Origin: Pseudomonas oryzihabitans
GTDB lineage: Bacteria; Pseudomonadota; Gammaproteobacteria; Pseudomonadales; Pseudomonadaceae
Assembly (NCBI RefSeq): GCF_006384975.1
Contig: NZ_CP021645.1
Span: 2,198,001-2,262,000, forward strand
Reading direction: 5' to 3'
Length of the DNA: 64,000 nt
Within the stretch, counting starts at the first letter, position 1, and each line of letters starts with the position of its first letter. Shown here piece by piece: positions 10,570 through 18,943 of the stretch. The notes below the pieces were generated by a model, which worked only from the letters and a program-made list of their open reading frames with translations, ran no database searches and was not told where the DNA came from. The position numbers and the translations under genes are program-made.

Positions 10570-11481
10570 TTACTGCGGGCCGAGCTTGTCCATCAGCGCC
10601 GCCAGCCGCTCGTACTCGTCCTGCTTGAGATCGGTCAGCGGGGTACGCACCGGACCGGCGTCGTAGCCTGCGATCCTGGCGCCCGCCTTGACGATGCTCA
10701 CGGCGTAGCCGGCGCAGCGGTTGCGGATCTCCAGGTAGGGCAGGAAGAAGTCGTCGATCAACTTGCCGACGGTCTCGTGATCGTCACGGGCGATGGCTTC
10801 GTAGAACTGCACGGCGGTCTTGGGAATGAAGTTGAACACGGCCGAGGAATAGACCGGTACACCCAATGCCTTGTAGGCGGCGGCATAGACCTCGGCGGTG
10901 GGCAGGCCGCCCAAGTAGCTGAAGCGATCGCCCAGCCGACGACGGATAGCGACCATGAGTTCGATGTCGCCCAGGCCGTCCTTGTAGCCGATCAGGTTGG
11001 GGCAGCGCTCGGCCAGTTGCTCCAGGTGCTGGGGCTGCAGGCGGCAGACGTTGCGGTTGTAGACGACCACGCCGATCTTGACCGATTTACAGACGGCTTC
11101 GACATGGGCGGCGACACCGTCCTGGCTGGCTTCGGTCAGGTAATGCGGCAACAGCAGCAGGCCTTTGGCGCCCAGCCGCTCGGCCTCCTGGGCATAGGCG
11201 ATGGCCTGACGCGTGGAGCCGCCGACACCGGCCAGGATCGGCACGCTGCCCTGGCAGGTGTCCACCGCGGTCTTGATGATGCTGCGGTATTCACTGGCTT
11301 CCAGCGAGAAGAATTCCCCGGTGCCACCGGCGGCGAACAGCGCGGTGGCGCCATAGGGAGCCAGCCACTCCAGGCGCTTGGCATAGGTATCGGGGCGGAA
11401 GTCGCCTTGAGCATCGAAGTCGGTCAGCGGGAAGGACAGCAGACCGGAAGAGAGGACGTGTTTGAGTTCTTGTGGAGTCAT
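10570..11481 (-). CDS. kdgD: 5-dehydro-4-deoxyglucarate dehydratase
   Basis: A 303-residue cytoplasmic DapA-superfamily TIM barrel. It dehydrates and decarboxylates 5-dehydro-4-deoxy-D-glucarate to 2,5-dioxopentanoate in glucarate/galactarate breakdown. Visible features: [14 protein letters not shown] (substrate loop), VVVYNRN with the catalytic Tyr, and [12 protein letters not shown] with the Schiff-base Lys. The start [22 protein letters not shown] is characteristic of KdgD. Unlike many pseudomonads, no glucarate dehydratase, transporter or semialdehyde dehydrogenase sits beside it. A FadR-type regulator gene lies directly upstream. Confidence 0.92.
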   Translation of the reverse strand: MTPQELKHVLSSGLLSFPLTDFDAQGDFRPDTYAKRLEWLAPYGATALFAAGGTGEFFSLEASEYRSIIKTAVDTCQGSVPILAGVGGSTRQAIAYAQEAERLGAKGLLLLPHYLTEASQDGVAAHVEAVCKSVKIGVVVYNRNVCRLQPQHLEQLAERCPNLIGYKDGLGDIELMVAIRRRLGDRFSYLGGLPTAEVYAAAYKALGVPVYSSAVFNFIPKTAVQFYEAIARDDHETVGKLIDDFFLPYLEIRNRCAGYAVSIVKAGARIAGYDAGPVRTPLTDLKQDEYERLAALMDKLGPQ

Positions 11482-11530
11482 CTGGATGCCTCGGCGTAAG
11501 TTGGACTGAGGTGCGGCTATTCCGCCACCT

Positions 11531-11550
11531 GTTGTAAGTCATCGTACAAC
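11531..11550. promoter_or_regulatory. Palindromic operator candidate upstream of kdgD
   Basis: A perfect inverted repeat GTTGTA-N8-TACAAC about 50 bases before the kdgD ATG, between kdgD and the FadR-family regulator gene. Size, symmetry and the GT..AC half-sites suit a FadR-subfamily GntR dimer. Binding by the neighbouring regulator is inferred. Confidence 0.55.
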
Positions 11551-11613
11551 CTATTTCGTGGGAGGAGCAAGTCCTCCCCGGTAAAATGCTCTGCGCGAGT
11601 CGAAGCCGGCTAT

Positions 11614-12366
11614 CTAGACCTCTTCGACTTGCCGTTCCATCTCTTCGTGGGCACGTCGCAGACGCTCGCGACTGTTGCTCAGGTGCAGACGCATGGTCGA
11701 ACGGGCCGCTTCCACATCACCCTCTTCGATGGCCTGGACGATGGCCTCATGCTCGGCATCCAGGCGCGTCTGATAGCGTTGCTGGTCATCGTGCGCCAGG
11801 TAGGCGGAGTTGAGTCGGGTACGGGGAATGAGCACCGTGCCCAGATAGCTCATGATGTCGCTGAAATAGCGGTTACCCGTGGAGCTGGCGATCAGCAAAT
11901 GCAATTCCAGATCGGCGCTTACCGCACGATCCGGTTGCTCAACGCCATTGCGCATGGTCTCCAGCAGGCTCCACATGGCGCGCAGCTGCTCCTCGGAACG
12001 GCGCTGCGCAGCAAGACCGGCCGCCTCGACCTCCAGGCTGATGCGCAATTCGAGCATCGCCAGGACATCCTTGAGGGTAATGATGGTGGCGGGATCGATC
12101 AGCAGCGGCGACTCGGCACGCCGCTCCAGCACGAAGGTGCCGATACCGTGCCGCGTTTCCACGTAACCACCGGCCTGCAGCCGAGAGATGGCTTCCCGCA
12201 CAACCGTACGACTTACGCCTTGAGCTTGCATGATGGCCGACTCTGTAGGCAGCTTGTCGCCCGGCTGAAATTGACCCTCGCTGATCTGCTCGATCAGCAC
12301 CATAACAACTTCTTCAGCCAGGCTGCGTGGTCTTTTACGGGGGCGGGAAAAAATGGGTGCAGACAT
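11614..12366 (-). CDS. FadR-subfamily GntR transcriptional regulator
   Basis: A 250-residue DNA-binding repressor. The N-terminal winged helix (residues 12-80) has GDKLPTESAIMQAQGVSRTVVREAISRLQAGGYVETRHGIGTFV, the GntR signature. The C-terminal all-helical FCD domain (about 95-235) carries the likely metal/ligand His residues in DLELHLLIASSTGN, DAEHEAIVQAIEEGD and MRLHLSNSRERL. Position beside kdgD and the palindrome at 11531 suggest it controls aldarate breakdown in response to an acid sugar; this is inference. Confidence 0.87.
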   Translation of the reverse strand: MSAPIFSRPRKRPRSLAEEVVMVLIEQISEGQFQPGDKLPTESAIMQAQGVSRTVVREAISRLQAGGYVETRHGIGTFVLERRAESPLLIDPATIITLKDVLAMLELRISLEVEAAGLAAQRRSEEQLRAMWSLLETMRNGVEQPDRAVSADLELHLLIASSTGNRYFSDIMSYLGTVLIPRTRLNSAYLAHDDQQRYQTRLDAEHEAIVQAIEEGDVEAARSTMRLHLSNSRERLRRAHEEMERQVEEV

Positions 12367-12449
12367 ATTTTTTTACCAATTAGAAAGGTCTATCGAAAGC
12401 ATAGCATTCACCCTCTTGCTAACACCCGATCTAGACCGCCCAGTCCATA

Positions 12450-14183
12450 TCAGGATACGTCATCCACTGCTCTGGGGCGCAGCTCTTGATCCTCCAACAA
12501 TAGATATCGACGATGATAGGCGCGTAGGCTCGGACGATGGCCGACACTTATCAAGGTAAGGCCGGGATTCTCCGCCAGGAGCCGATGGTAGAGTGCTCGC
12601 TCATCCGCTTCGCTGAGCGCTGAACTGGCTTCGTCCAGGAACAACCAGTCGGGCGCATAGAGCAGGGCCCGGGCCAGGGCTACGCGCTGCTGCTCACCCG
12701 GCGACAGGGTGCGCTCCCAATGACGATTTTCGTCCAGGTGCTCGCAGAGGTGCTCGAGGCGGCATTGCTGGAGCACTTCCACCAGGCGCTCGTCGGAATA
12801 GGCTTCCACTGGCTGTGGATAGGCCAGCGCCTCGCGCAGGGTGCCGATGGGGAGATAGGGCTGTTGCGGCAGGAACAGTTGCCGCCCATCGGGCACGGCG
12901 ATACCACCCTGCCCTTGCCGCCAGAGTCCGGCCAGGGCGCGCAGCAGGGTACTTTTGCCGCTACCCGAGGCGCCCTCGATCAACAGGTGTTCGCCACGGG
13001 CGATGCGCAGGTCGGTGGGATGCAGCAGCAAGCGGCCGGCAGCGCCCAGGGTGAGACCTTCCAGCACCAGGTCACTGTCGCTGGTACGGGGCACCAGGAT
13101 GTCAGTCTCCTGGCTGAATTCGGCCATGGTTTCGCGGAAGGTCAGCAGACGATCACTGATGGCGCGCCAGGAGGCCAGGCTGACATAGGCGTCGACGAAC
13201 CAGCTGAGGCTCTCCTGGACGTTGCCGAAGGCTGAGTTGATCTGCATCAGGTCACCCAGCTGGATCTTGCCCGAGAAGTAGCGTGGCGCGGCCAGGACGA
13301 AGCCGGCGATGATGGCGATCTGGCTGTAGCCGGCGGTGAAGAAGGTCAAGCGCTTGGTGTAGTTCATCACCAGATGGTAGTTGCCCCAGACATAGCCGAA
13401 GCGGTCCAGCAGCCGCCGGTGCTCGTTGGCCTCGCCACGGAACAGGGCGACGCTCTCGGCCTTCTCGCGGACGCGGATCAGGCCGAAACGCAGGTCGGCT
13501 TCGTAGCGCTGCTGCTGGTTGTACAGCCCGATCAGCCGGCGCCCGATGAGGTGGGTGAGCCAGGTGCCGACGGTGGCGTAGATCAGCGCGGCCCAGAACA
13601 TATAGGCAGGGATGGTGATGCCGAACAGAGTGATGTCGCCGGAAATACCGAACAGGATGACGCTGAAGGACACCAGACTGACCACGGTGCGAATGAAGCC
13701 CAGCCCCAGGCTCAGAGTGGTTTCGGCGAAGTCGCGGATGTCCTCGGTCAGCCGCTGGTCGGGGTTGTCGGCACCGCCTTCGCGTTCGAGCTGGTAGTAG
13801 TTGCGATCGGACAGCCAGAGGCCGAAGTGCTTTTCGGTCAACCAACGCCGCCAGTTGATGGTCAGTGCCTGGGTCAGGTAGAGCCGGTACACGGCCAGCA
13901 GGATGGCAGTGGCCGCCAGGCCGCAGAAATACAGCATCAGCCGGATGAAAGCGGCCAGATCGCGGGTTTGCAGGGCATCGTAGAAATAGCGATACCAGGT
14001 ATTCAGGGCAACCGACAGGCCCACGCCGGCCAGGGACAGGGCGATGACCACGCCCAGCAGGAGCCAGGCCTTACCCTTCTCTTCACTGCGCCAGTAGGGG
14101 GTGATCAACGCCCAGACACGGGCCAGGAAATGCCCGCGGGAAGCTCCGTAGACGGAGGGCACGGGTACGGCGGATTCGGACAT
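12450..14183 (-). CDS. SbmA/YddA-type ABC transporter, fused permease-ATPase
   Basis: A 577-residue half-transporter of the ABCD-like family. Residues 40-370 form the membrane domain with about six helices (first at 40-60, with WYRYFYDAL and NWRRWLTEKHFGLWL following). The C-terminal ATPase has Walker A IEGASGSGKSTLLRALAGL, signature TLSPGEQQRVALARAL, Walker B DWLFLDEASSALSEAD and switch His in ISVGHRPSL. The membrane half resembles SbmA/BacA, which take up peptides, but unlike SbmA it has its own ATPase, as YddA does. Substrate unknown. It is downstream of roxSR on the same strand. Confidence 0.87.
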   Translation of the reverse strand: MSESAVPVPSVYGASRGHFLARVWALITPYWRSEEKGKAWLLLGVVIALSLAGVGLSVALNTWYRYFYDALQTRDLAAFIRLMLYFCGLAATAILLAVYRLYLTQALTINWRRWLTEKHFGLWLSDRNYYQLEREGGADNPDQRLTEDIRDFAETTLSLGLGFIRTVVSLVSFSVILFGISGDITLFGITIPAYMFWAALIYATVGTWLTHLIGRRLIGLYNQQQRYEADLRFGLIRVREKAESVALFRGEANEHRRLLDRFGYVWGNYHLVMNYTKRLTFFTAGYSQIAIIAGFVLAAPRYFSGKIQLGDLMQINSAFGNVQESLSWFVDAYVSLASWRAISDRLLTFRETMAEFSQETDILVPRTSDSDLVLEGLTLGAAGRLLLHPTDLRIARGEHLLIEGASGSGKSTLLRALAGLWRQGQGGIAVPDGRQLFLPQQPYLPIGTLREALAYPQPVEAYSDERLVEVLQQCRLEHLCEHLDENRHWERTLSPGEQQRVALARALLYAPDWLFLDEASSALSEADERALYHRLLAENPGLTLISVGHRPSLRAYHRRYLLLEDQELRPRAVDDVS

Positions 14184-14306
14184 GCTCGGACTCTCAAAGA
14201 CTGCTCAACGAGACGCCTGCACAGCCTATGCCGGAATGCCTGAACGAATTCTGACTGAAACAATGTAACAGTCATCACCCGCCGAGCCGGGGACGATGAA
14301 GGTCCG

Positions 14307-14867
14307 TCAGCGCCGGACCGGGCGCTTCTGCAACTTACGCTGCAGGGTCCGGCGGTGCATGCCGAGGGCCCGGGCGGTGGCCGAGATATTGCCCTCGTGC
14401 TCCGCCAGCACCCGCTGGATGTGCTCCCACTGCAGGCGATCCACCGACATGGGATTATCCGGCACCAGGGTGTCGAGGTCGGCGTGCTGGGCCAGCAAGG
14501 CGGCCAGGACGTCGTCGGCATCGGCCGGCTTGCACAGATAGTTGGTGGCGCCGCGCTTGATGGCTTCCACGGCGGTGGCGATGCTGGAATAGCCGGTCAG
14601 CAGCACCACGCGCATTTCCGGATGCAGCTCCAACAGCTTGGGCAGGAGCACCAGGCCGGAGTCGCCTTCCATCTTCAGGTCGAGCACGGCGTAGTCCGGC
14701 AGGTCGTCCTTGGCCAGTTGCAGGCCTTCTTCGGCGCTGTCGGCGATGGACACGCGCAGGCCGCGGCGATCCATGGCCCGGGCCATGACCCGGGTGAAGG
14801 TGGGATCGTCATCGACCAGCAGGATATGGGGCTGGTCGTCGAAACCGTTGTTGAGGTCTTCAGTCAT
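14307..14867 (-). CDS. roxR: Response regulator RoxR (RegA/PrrA family)
   Basis: A 186-residue regulator with a receiver domain (residues 13-125; phospho-acceptor Asp63 in YAVLDLKMEGDSG, Lys in NYLCKPAD) and a C-terminal Fis-type helix-turn-helix GNISATARALGMHRRTLQRK. The near-invariant C-terminal helix is the hallmark of the RegA/PrrA/RoxR group, which controls respiratory oxidases and redox genes. Start at 14867 with GGAGA six bases upstream. Stop of roxS lies 17 bases before it: a two-gene operon. Confidence 0.93.
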   Translation of the reverse strand: MTEDLNNGFDDQPHILLVDDDPTFTRVMARAMDRRGLRVSIADSAEEGLQLAKDDLPDYAVLDLKMEGDSGLVLLPKLLELHPEMRVVLLTGYSSIATAVEAIKRGATNYLCKPADADDVLAALLAQHADLDTLVPDNPMSVDRLQWEHIQRVLAEHEGNISATARALGMHRRTLQRKLQKRPVRR

Positions 14868-14883
14868 AGAAATCTCCAGGCAT

Positions 14884-16143
14884 TCACGCCAGGGCGTAGT
14901 GCCGCGGCAGGCGCAATTCGGTGAGGGTGCCGCCTTCCTCATGATTGTAGAGCTTGACCGTGCCACCCGCGCGGGTGACGCTGGCCTGGCTGAGGAACAG
15001 ACCCAGACCGAAGCCCTTGCCCTTGGTGGTGAAGAAGGGTTTGCCGAGCTGCTCGGCGATGGCCAGAGGCACCCCGGCGCCGTGGTCGCGGATCGACAGG
15101 CACAGCTCACGCGCATCCCAGTGCAAGCGAAGGCCAAGGTTCTCCGGGCAGGCATCGGCGGCGTTGTTGAGTAGATTCAGCAGCGCCTGGGTAAGTTCGA
15201 CGGGGGGCGTCAGCCGGGGCGGCGCGCCTAGGCTCGCCACCTCGAAGCTGTAGGTGGCTTCCGGTCGCATCAGGTGCCAGCGATCCATGGTCGCCTCCAG
15301 CCACTCCACGACGGTCTGCTCCTGCAGGGTCTGGCGCCGATCAGCTTCGGCGGCGCGTACCAGTTGCTGCAGGGTCTGCTTGCACTGGCCGACCTGGGCC
15401 TGCAACAGCGCCAGGTCTTCGCTCAGGGTCGGCTGATCCGCATGTTCCTGCTGCAACTCCTTGAGCAGGACGCTCATGGTGGACAGCGGCGTGCCCAGTT
15501 CGTGGGCGGCCCCGGCGGCCTGGGTGGCCACGGCCAGGAGTTGCTGGTCACGCATGGCTTGCTCGCGGCGCTGGGCCTGCAGACTCTCCTGCTCGCGCAG
15601 GGCGGTGGCCATCCGCGCGACGAACAAGGTAATGACCGCTGCCGACAGGGCGAAGCTCAACCACATGCCGTAGCTCAGCACGGCGCCATCGTTGGCCACC
15701 AGCAGATGCAACGGCTCGTAGGAAAGCAGCATCAGCGAGAAGACGGTAAGGGTCAGGGCCGCCAGTATCAGGGTGTAGAGCCAGGGCAGTGTCGCCGCGG
15801 CGATGGTCAGGGGCACCAGGTAATAGGAAGCGAAGGGATTGGTGGGCCCACCGGCGAAATACAGCAGCGCACTGTGGATGGCCAGATCACAGCCCAGATG
15901 CGCGGCATATTCCTGCTCGGTGACCGGCCAGGAACGCGTCAGCCGCAGGGCGGCGAACAGGCAGAGCACCGCCGAGACACCCAGGGTGATGGCCAAGGCG
16001 GTCCAGGGCAATTGGACGATGCCGGACAAGCGGGCGATCCCCACCGAGCCGGCCTGGGCGGCCAGGACCAGCACGCGAATGAGTACCAGACGCCCAAGAT
16101 TCTGGCGATTGGCAGACAACCATTGAACGGGCAAGGAGAACAT
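14884..16143 (-). CDS. roxS: Redox sensor histidine kinase RoxS (RegB/PrrB family)
   Basis: A 419-residue inner-membrane kinase with about six N-terminal helices. The RegB quinone-site heptapeptide GGPTNPF is at 98-104, the H-box AAGAAHELGTPLSTM has His214, and the redox Cys box (QCKQTLQQL) has Cys254. N box NLLNNAADA and G boxes DHGAGVP and GKGFGLGLFLS follow. It phosphorylates RoxR in response to respiratory/quinone state. The frame is open up to an ATG at 16230, but codon use upstream of 16143 is atypical and a TATAAT lies at about 16212 in it, so I choose ATG 16143; an alternative start is possible. Confidence 0.92.
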   Translation of the reverse strand: MFSLPVQWLSANRQNLGRLVLIRVLVLAAQAGSVGIARLSGIVQLPWTALAITLGVSAVLCLFAALRLTRSWPVTEQEYAAHLGCDLAIHSALLYFAGGPTNPFASYYLVPLTIAAATLPWLYTLILAALTLTVFSLMLLSYEPLHLLVANDGAVLSYGMWLSFALSAAVITLFVARMATALREQESLQAQRREQAMRDQQLLAVATQAAGAAHELGTPLSTMSVLLKELQQEHADQPTLSEDLALLQAQVGQCKQTLQQLVRAAEADRRQTLQEQTVVEWLEATMDRWHLMRPEATYSFEVASLGAPPRLTPPVELTQALLNLLNNAADACPENLGLRLHWDARELCLSIRDHGAGVPLAIAEQLGKPFFTTKGKGFGLGLFLSQASVTRAGGTVKLYNHEEGGTLTELRLPRHYALA

Positions 16144-16319
16144 GCGGGGTTCCAGACGCAGGAGACGATCGAGACGGCCACCACCAGTGGCGCGCTCGTC
16201 AGAACAGACTGACATTATAGCGAGCGCCATCCGCCTTCAGCCGCCGACGCGGCAAAGCGACGCACCATCCGCCGTGACCGTGGTCCCAAGGCTTTCGTAC
16301 TGCCAATCAGGAGTTCACC

Positions 16320-17027
16320 ATGACCTTTCCCCTACGCCCGTTCATGCTGGGCGCCGCCCTGTTCAGCGCCGTCGTCGCCACCACGTCCCAAGCCGATGAG
16401 GCACGTTACAACCAGGTCAGCCTGAGGGCCGAGGTCAGCCGTGAGATACCGCGCGACCGCATGCAGGTCATGCTCTATACCGAGAGCCAAGGCCAGGACC
16501 CGGCGGCGCTCGCCAGCGAAACCACCAAGACCCTCAATGCCGCCCTGGAGCAGGCGCGCAAGGTAGCGGACGTGAGCGTTTCCTTAGGTAACCGCAACAC
16601 CTACCCGGTCTACGAAGACCAGGGCCGCGCCATCACCGCTTGGCGCGAGCGCGGTGAAGTGCGCCTGGAAAGCGCGGATTTCGCTGCGCTGTCCAAGCTG
16701 ACCGGTGAACTGCTCGGCAACCTGAAGATGGGCAACCTGCAATTCACCATCGCCGACGGTACCCGCAAGCAGCAGGAGGATGCGCTGTTCAAGGACGCCG
16801 TGGCCGCCTTCAAGGCTCGCGCCCAATTGGCTACCGAAGCCCTGGGCGGCACCGGCTATCGCATCGTCAACCTGGATCTAGGCACCAGTGGCGTGCCCCA
16901 ACCAATGCCCGTGCTGCGCATGTCGGCGATGAAGGCTGCCGGTGATGCCGTGACGCCCGACGTGGCCCCTGGCACCACCACGGTCGAGGTCGCGGCAGGT
17001 GGTACCATCCAGGTACAAATGCCCTGA
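16320..17027 (+). CDS. SIMPL-domain (DUF541) periplasmic protein
   Basis: A 235-residue protein with a cleavable signal peptide (ends near TTSQADEA) and one SIMPL/DUF541 domain from about 30 to 230, a fold that can form cage-like oligomers. Family features seen: Q-V-S-L-RAEVSREIPRD at the start and the central GNRNTYPVYEDQGRAITAWRERGEV. Its molecular role is not established. In PAO1, as I recall, a homologue lies between roxS and dppA1, exactly as here. Divergent from roxS. Confidence 0.85.
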   Translation: MTFPLRPFMLGAALFSAVVATTSQADEARYNQVSLRAEVSREIPRDRMQVMLYTESQGQDPAALASETTKTLNAALEQARKVADVSVSLGNRNTYPVYEDQGRAITAWRERGEVRLESADFAALSKLTGELLGNLKMGNLQFTIADGTRKQQEDALFKDAVAAFKARAQLATEALGGTGYRIVNLDLGTSGVPQPMPVLRMSAMKAAGDAVTPDVAPGTTTVEVAAGGTIQVQMP

Positions 17028-17056
17028 TATAGTGCAAAAAAGTAACAATGCTGTTT

Positions 17057-17081
17057 CTGTGCGCTCTTTTAGGGCGCACAG
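17057..17081 (+). other. Hairpin downstream of the SIMPL gene
   Basis: An 8-bp perfect inverted repeat (CTGTGCGC / GCGCACAG) with a 9-base T-rich loop, 30 bases after the SIMPL-domain stop. No T-run follows, so it is either a weak terminator or part of the long dppA1 leader. Confidence 0.4.
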
Positions 17082-17162
17082 ATGGCTGTCGTGGAGAGAC
17101 TCGACTTATATCTTTGCGACATCCGCTTTTCGTTTGTGTCTCTTCATGTCTATAGCTCCTTT

Positions 17163-17252
17163 GAGCTATGCACATGGGCATGAGCTGTGCATGTGGGCTT
17201 GTCTGTCCACAAGACATCGGTAATCTGTTTCGCAACACTACCGGGTGTTGCG
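17163..17252 (+). promoter_or_regulatory. dppA1 leader: tandem repeat and hairpin
   Basis: Between the SIMPL gene and dppA1. Two 17-base direct repeats with a 19-base period (GAGCTATGCACATGGGC at 17163 and GAGCTGTGCATGTGGGC at 17182, three mismatches) contain TGCACA/TGTGCA half-sites that also form an inverted pair (17169-17191). Then comes a perfect 8-bp hairpin CGCAACAC-TACCGG-GTGTTGCG at 17231-17252, ending 14 bases before the GAGG ribosome-binding site. Candidate control region for the peptide-uptake locus. Confidence 0.45.
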
Positions 17253-17274
17253 TCACCCCCAATCTGAGGTCTCC

Positions 17275-18873
17275 ATGCACAAAAAAATACTCGCTGCCCT
17301 GATCGCTTCCAGCCTGCTGGCCGGAGCACCCCTGGCCCAGGCGGCCAATCTGGTGTTCTGCTCCGAGGGCAGCCCGGCCGGTTTCGACCCGGCGCAATAC
17401 ACCACCAGCACCGATTGGGACGCCTCAGCCGAAACCGTGTTCAATGAGCTGGTGCAGTTCGAGCGTGGCGGCACCCAGGTCAAGCCGGGTCTGGCCGAGA
17501 GCTGGGACATCAGCCCGGACAACAAGACCTATACCTTCCACCTGCGCCCGGGCGTGAAGTTCCACACCACCGACTACTTCAAGCCCACCCGTGATTTCAA
17601 CGCCGACGACGTGGTCTTCACCTTCAAGCGCATGCTGGACAAGAACCAGCCGTTCCGTAAGGCCTACCCCACCGAATTCCCCTACTTCACCGACATGGGC
17701 CTGGACAAGAACATCCAGTCGGTGGAAAAGGTCGACGATCACACCGTGCGCATCCACCTGAAGGATGTCGATGCCGCCTTCCTGCAGAACGTGGCCATGC
17801 CCTTCGCGGTGATCCTCTCCGCCGAATACGCCGACCAGTTGCTCAAACAGGGCAAGGCCGCCGAGATCAACCAGAAGCCCATCGGCACTGGCCCCTTCGT
17901 CTTCAGCCGCTACCAGAAGGATGCGGTGATCCGCTTCAAGGCCAATCCCGACTACTGGGACAAGGCCGACGGTCCCAAGGTGGACAACCTGATCTTCTCC
18001 ATCAACACCGATCCTTCGGTACGCATCCAGAAGCTGAAGGCCGGCGAATGCCAGATCACCGCCTATCCGCGGCCTGCCGACCTGGAAGGCCTGAAGAAGG
18101 ACCCCAGCCTGAAGATGCCCTCGCAGCCCGGTTTCAACGAGGGCTGGGTGGGCTTCAACGTCAAGCATGCGCCGCTGGACAAGGTCGAGGTGCGCCAGGC
18201 GCTGGACATGGCCATCAACAAGAAGGCCATCATCGATACCGTCTACCAGGGTGCCGGCCAGGAAGCGGTCAACGCCATGCCGCCGACCCAGTGGTCCTAT
18301 GACACCTCGATCAAGGCCGTGCCTTACGATCCGGCCAAGGCCAAGGCGCTGCTGGAAAAGGCTGGCGTCAAGGAGGGCACCGAGATCACCCTCTGGGCCA
18401 TGCCGGTGCAGCGCCCCTACAACCCCAATGCGCGGCTGATGGCCGAGATGATCCAGCAGGATTGGGCCAAGGTCGGCATCAAGGCCAAGATCGTCAGCTA
18501 CGAATGGGGCGAGTACATCAAGCGTGCCCACAACGGCGAGCAGGATGCCCTGCTGATCGGCTGGAGCGGCGACAATGGTGATCCGGACAACTGGCTGGGC
18601 ACCAACTTCGGCTGCGACGCGGTCGGCGGCAACAACTTCTCCATGTGGTGCTACAAGCCCTACGAGGATCTGATCCAGGCCGCCAAGCGCACCACCGACC
18701 AGGCCAAGCGTACCGAGCTCTACCAGCAGGCCCAGCAGATCATCATGCAGCAGCGGCCCCTGGCTCCGATCGCCCACTCGACCATCTATATGCCCATGCG
18801 CAAAGAGGTCGAGGGCTTCAAGATAAGTCCGTTCGGACTGAACCAGTTCTACGGCGTCAGCGTCAGCAAGTGA
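17275..18873 (+). CDS. dppA1: Dipeptide ABC transporter substrate-binding protein DppA1
   Basis: A 532-residue periplasmic cluster-C (SBP_bac_5) binding protein. The signal peptide ends in APLAQA, and the mature protein starts with NLVFCSEGSPAGFDPAQYTTS. The SBP_bac_5 body spans about 65-450 and contains ADDVVFTFKRMLDKNQPF and [15 protein letters not shown]. Such proteins bind di- and tripeptides and deliver them to DppBC. The start at 17275 has GAGG six bases upstream; the open frame begins at 17245 but lacks a ribosome site there. It is closely related to the next gene and less so to the third copy. Confidence 0.93.
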   Translation: MHKKILAALIASSLLAGAPLAQAANLVFCSEGSPAGFDPAQYTTSTDWDASAETVFNELVQFERGGTQVKPGLAESWDISPDNKTYTFHLRPGVKFHTTDYFKPTRDFNADDVVFTFKRMLDKNQPFRKAYPTEFPYFTDMGLDKNIQSVEKVDDHTVRIHLKDVDAAFLQNVAMPFAVILSAEYADQLLKQGKAAEINQKPIGTGPFVFSRYQKDAVIRFKANPDYWDKADGPKVDNLIFSINTDPSVRIQKLKAGECQITAYPRPADLEGLKKDPSLKMPSQPGFNEGWVGFNVKHAPLDKVEVRQALDMAINKKAIIDTVYQGAGQEAVNAMPPTQWSYDTSIKAVPYDPAKAKALLEKAGVKEGTEITLWAMPVQRPYNPNARLMAEMIQQDWAKVGIKAKIVSYEWGEYIKRAHNGEQDALLIGWSGDNGDPDNWLGTNFGCDAVGGNNFSMWCYKPYEDLIQAAKRTTDQAKRTELYQQAQQIIMQQRPLAPIAHSTIYMPMRKEVEGFKISPFGLNQFYGVSVSK

Positions 18874-18880
18874 TCCACGC

Positions 18881-18916
18881 GGATACGACCGGCCCCTAAG
18901 GGGGGCGGTCGTATCC
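18881..18916 (+). terminator. Hairpin between dppA1 and dppA2
   Basis: A perfect 11-bp stem (GGATACGACCG / CGGTCGTATCC) extended inside by CCCC/GGGG, followed by CTTTGTTG. It starts seven bases after the dppA1 stop and ends 27 bases before dppA2. With only a short T stretch it could be a partial terminator or a processing/stability element that sets the ratio of dppA1 to downstream transcript. Confidence 0.7.
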
Positions 18917-18943
18917 CTTTGTTGACCGACGGAGAACCCCCTC

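Noticed and set aside
12450..14183. Transporter considered as part of a bacteriocin/microcin export locus
   Set aside because: No precursor peptide, peptidase domain or maturation gene nearby; architecture is the housekeeping SbmA/YddA-like type.
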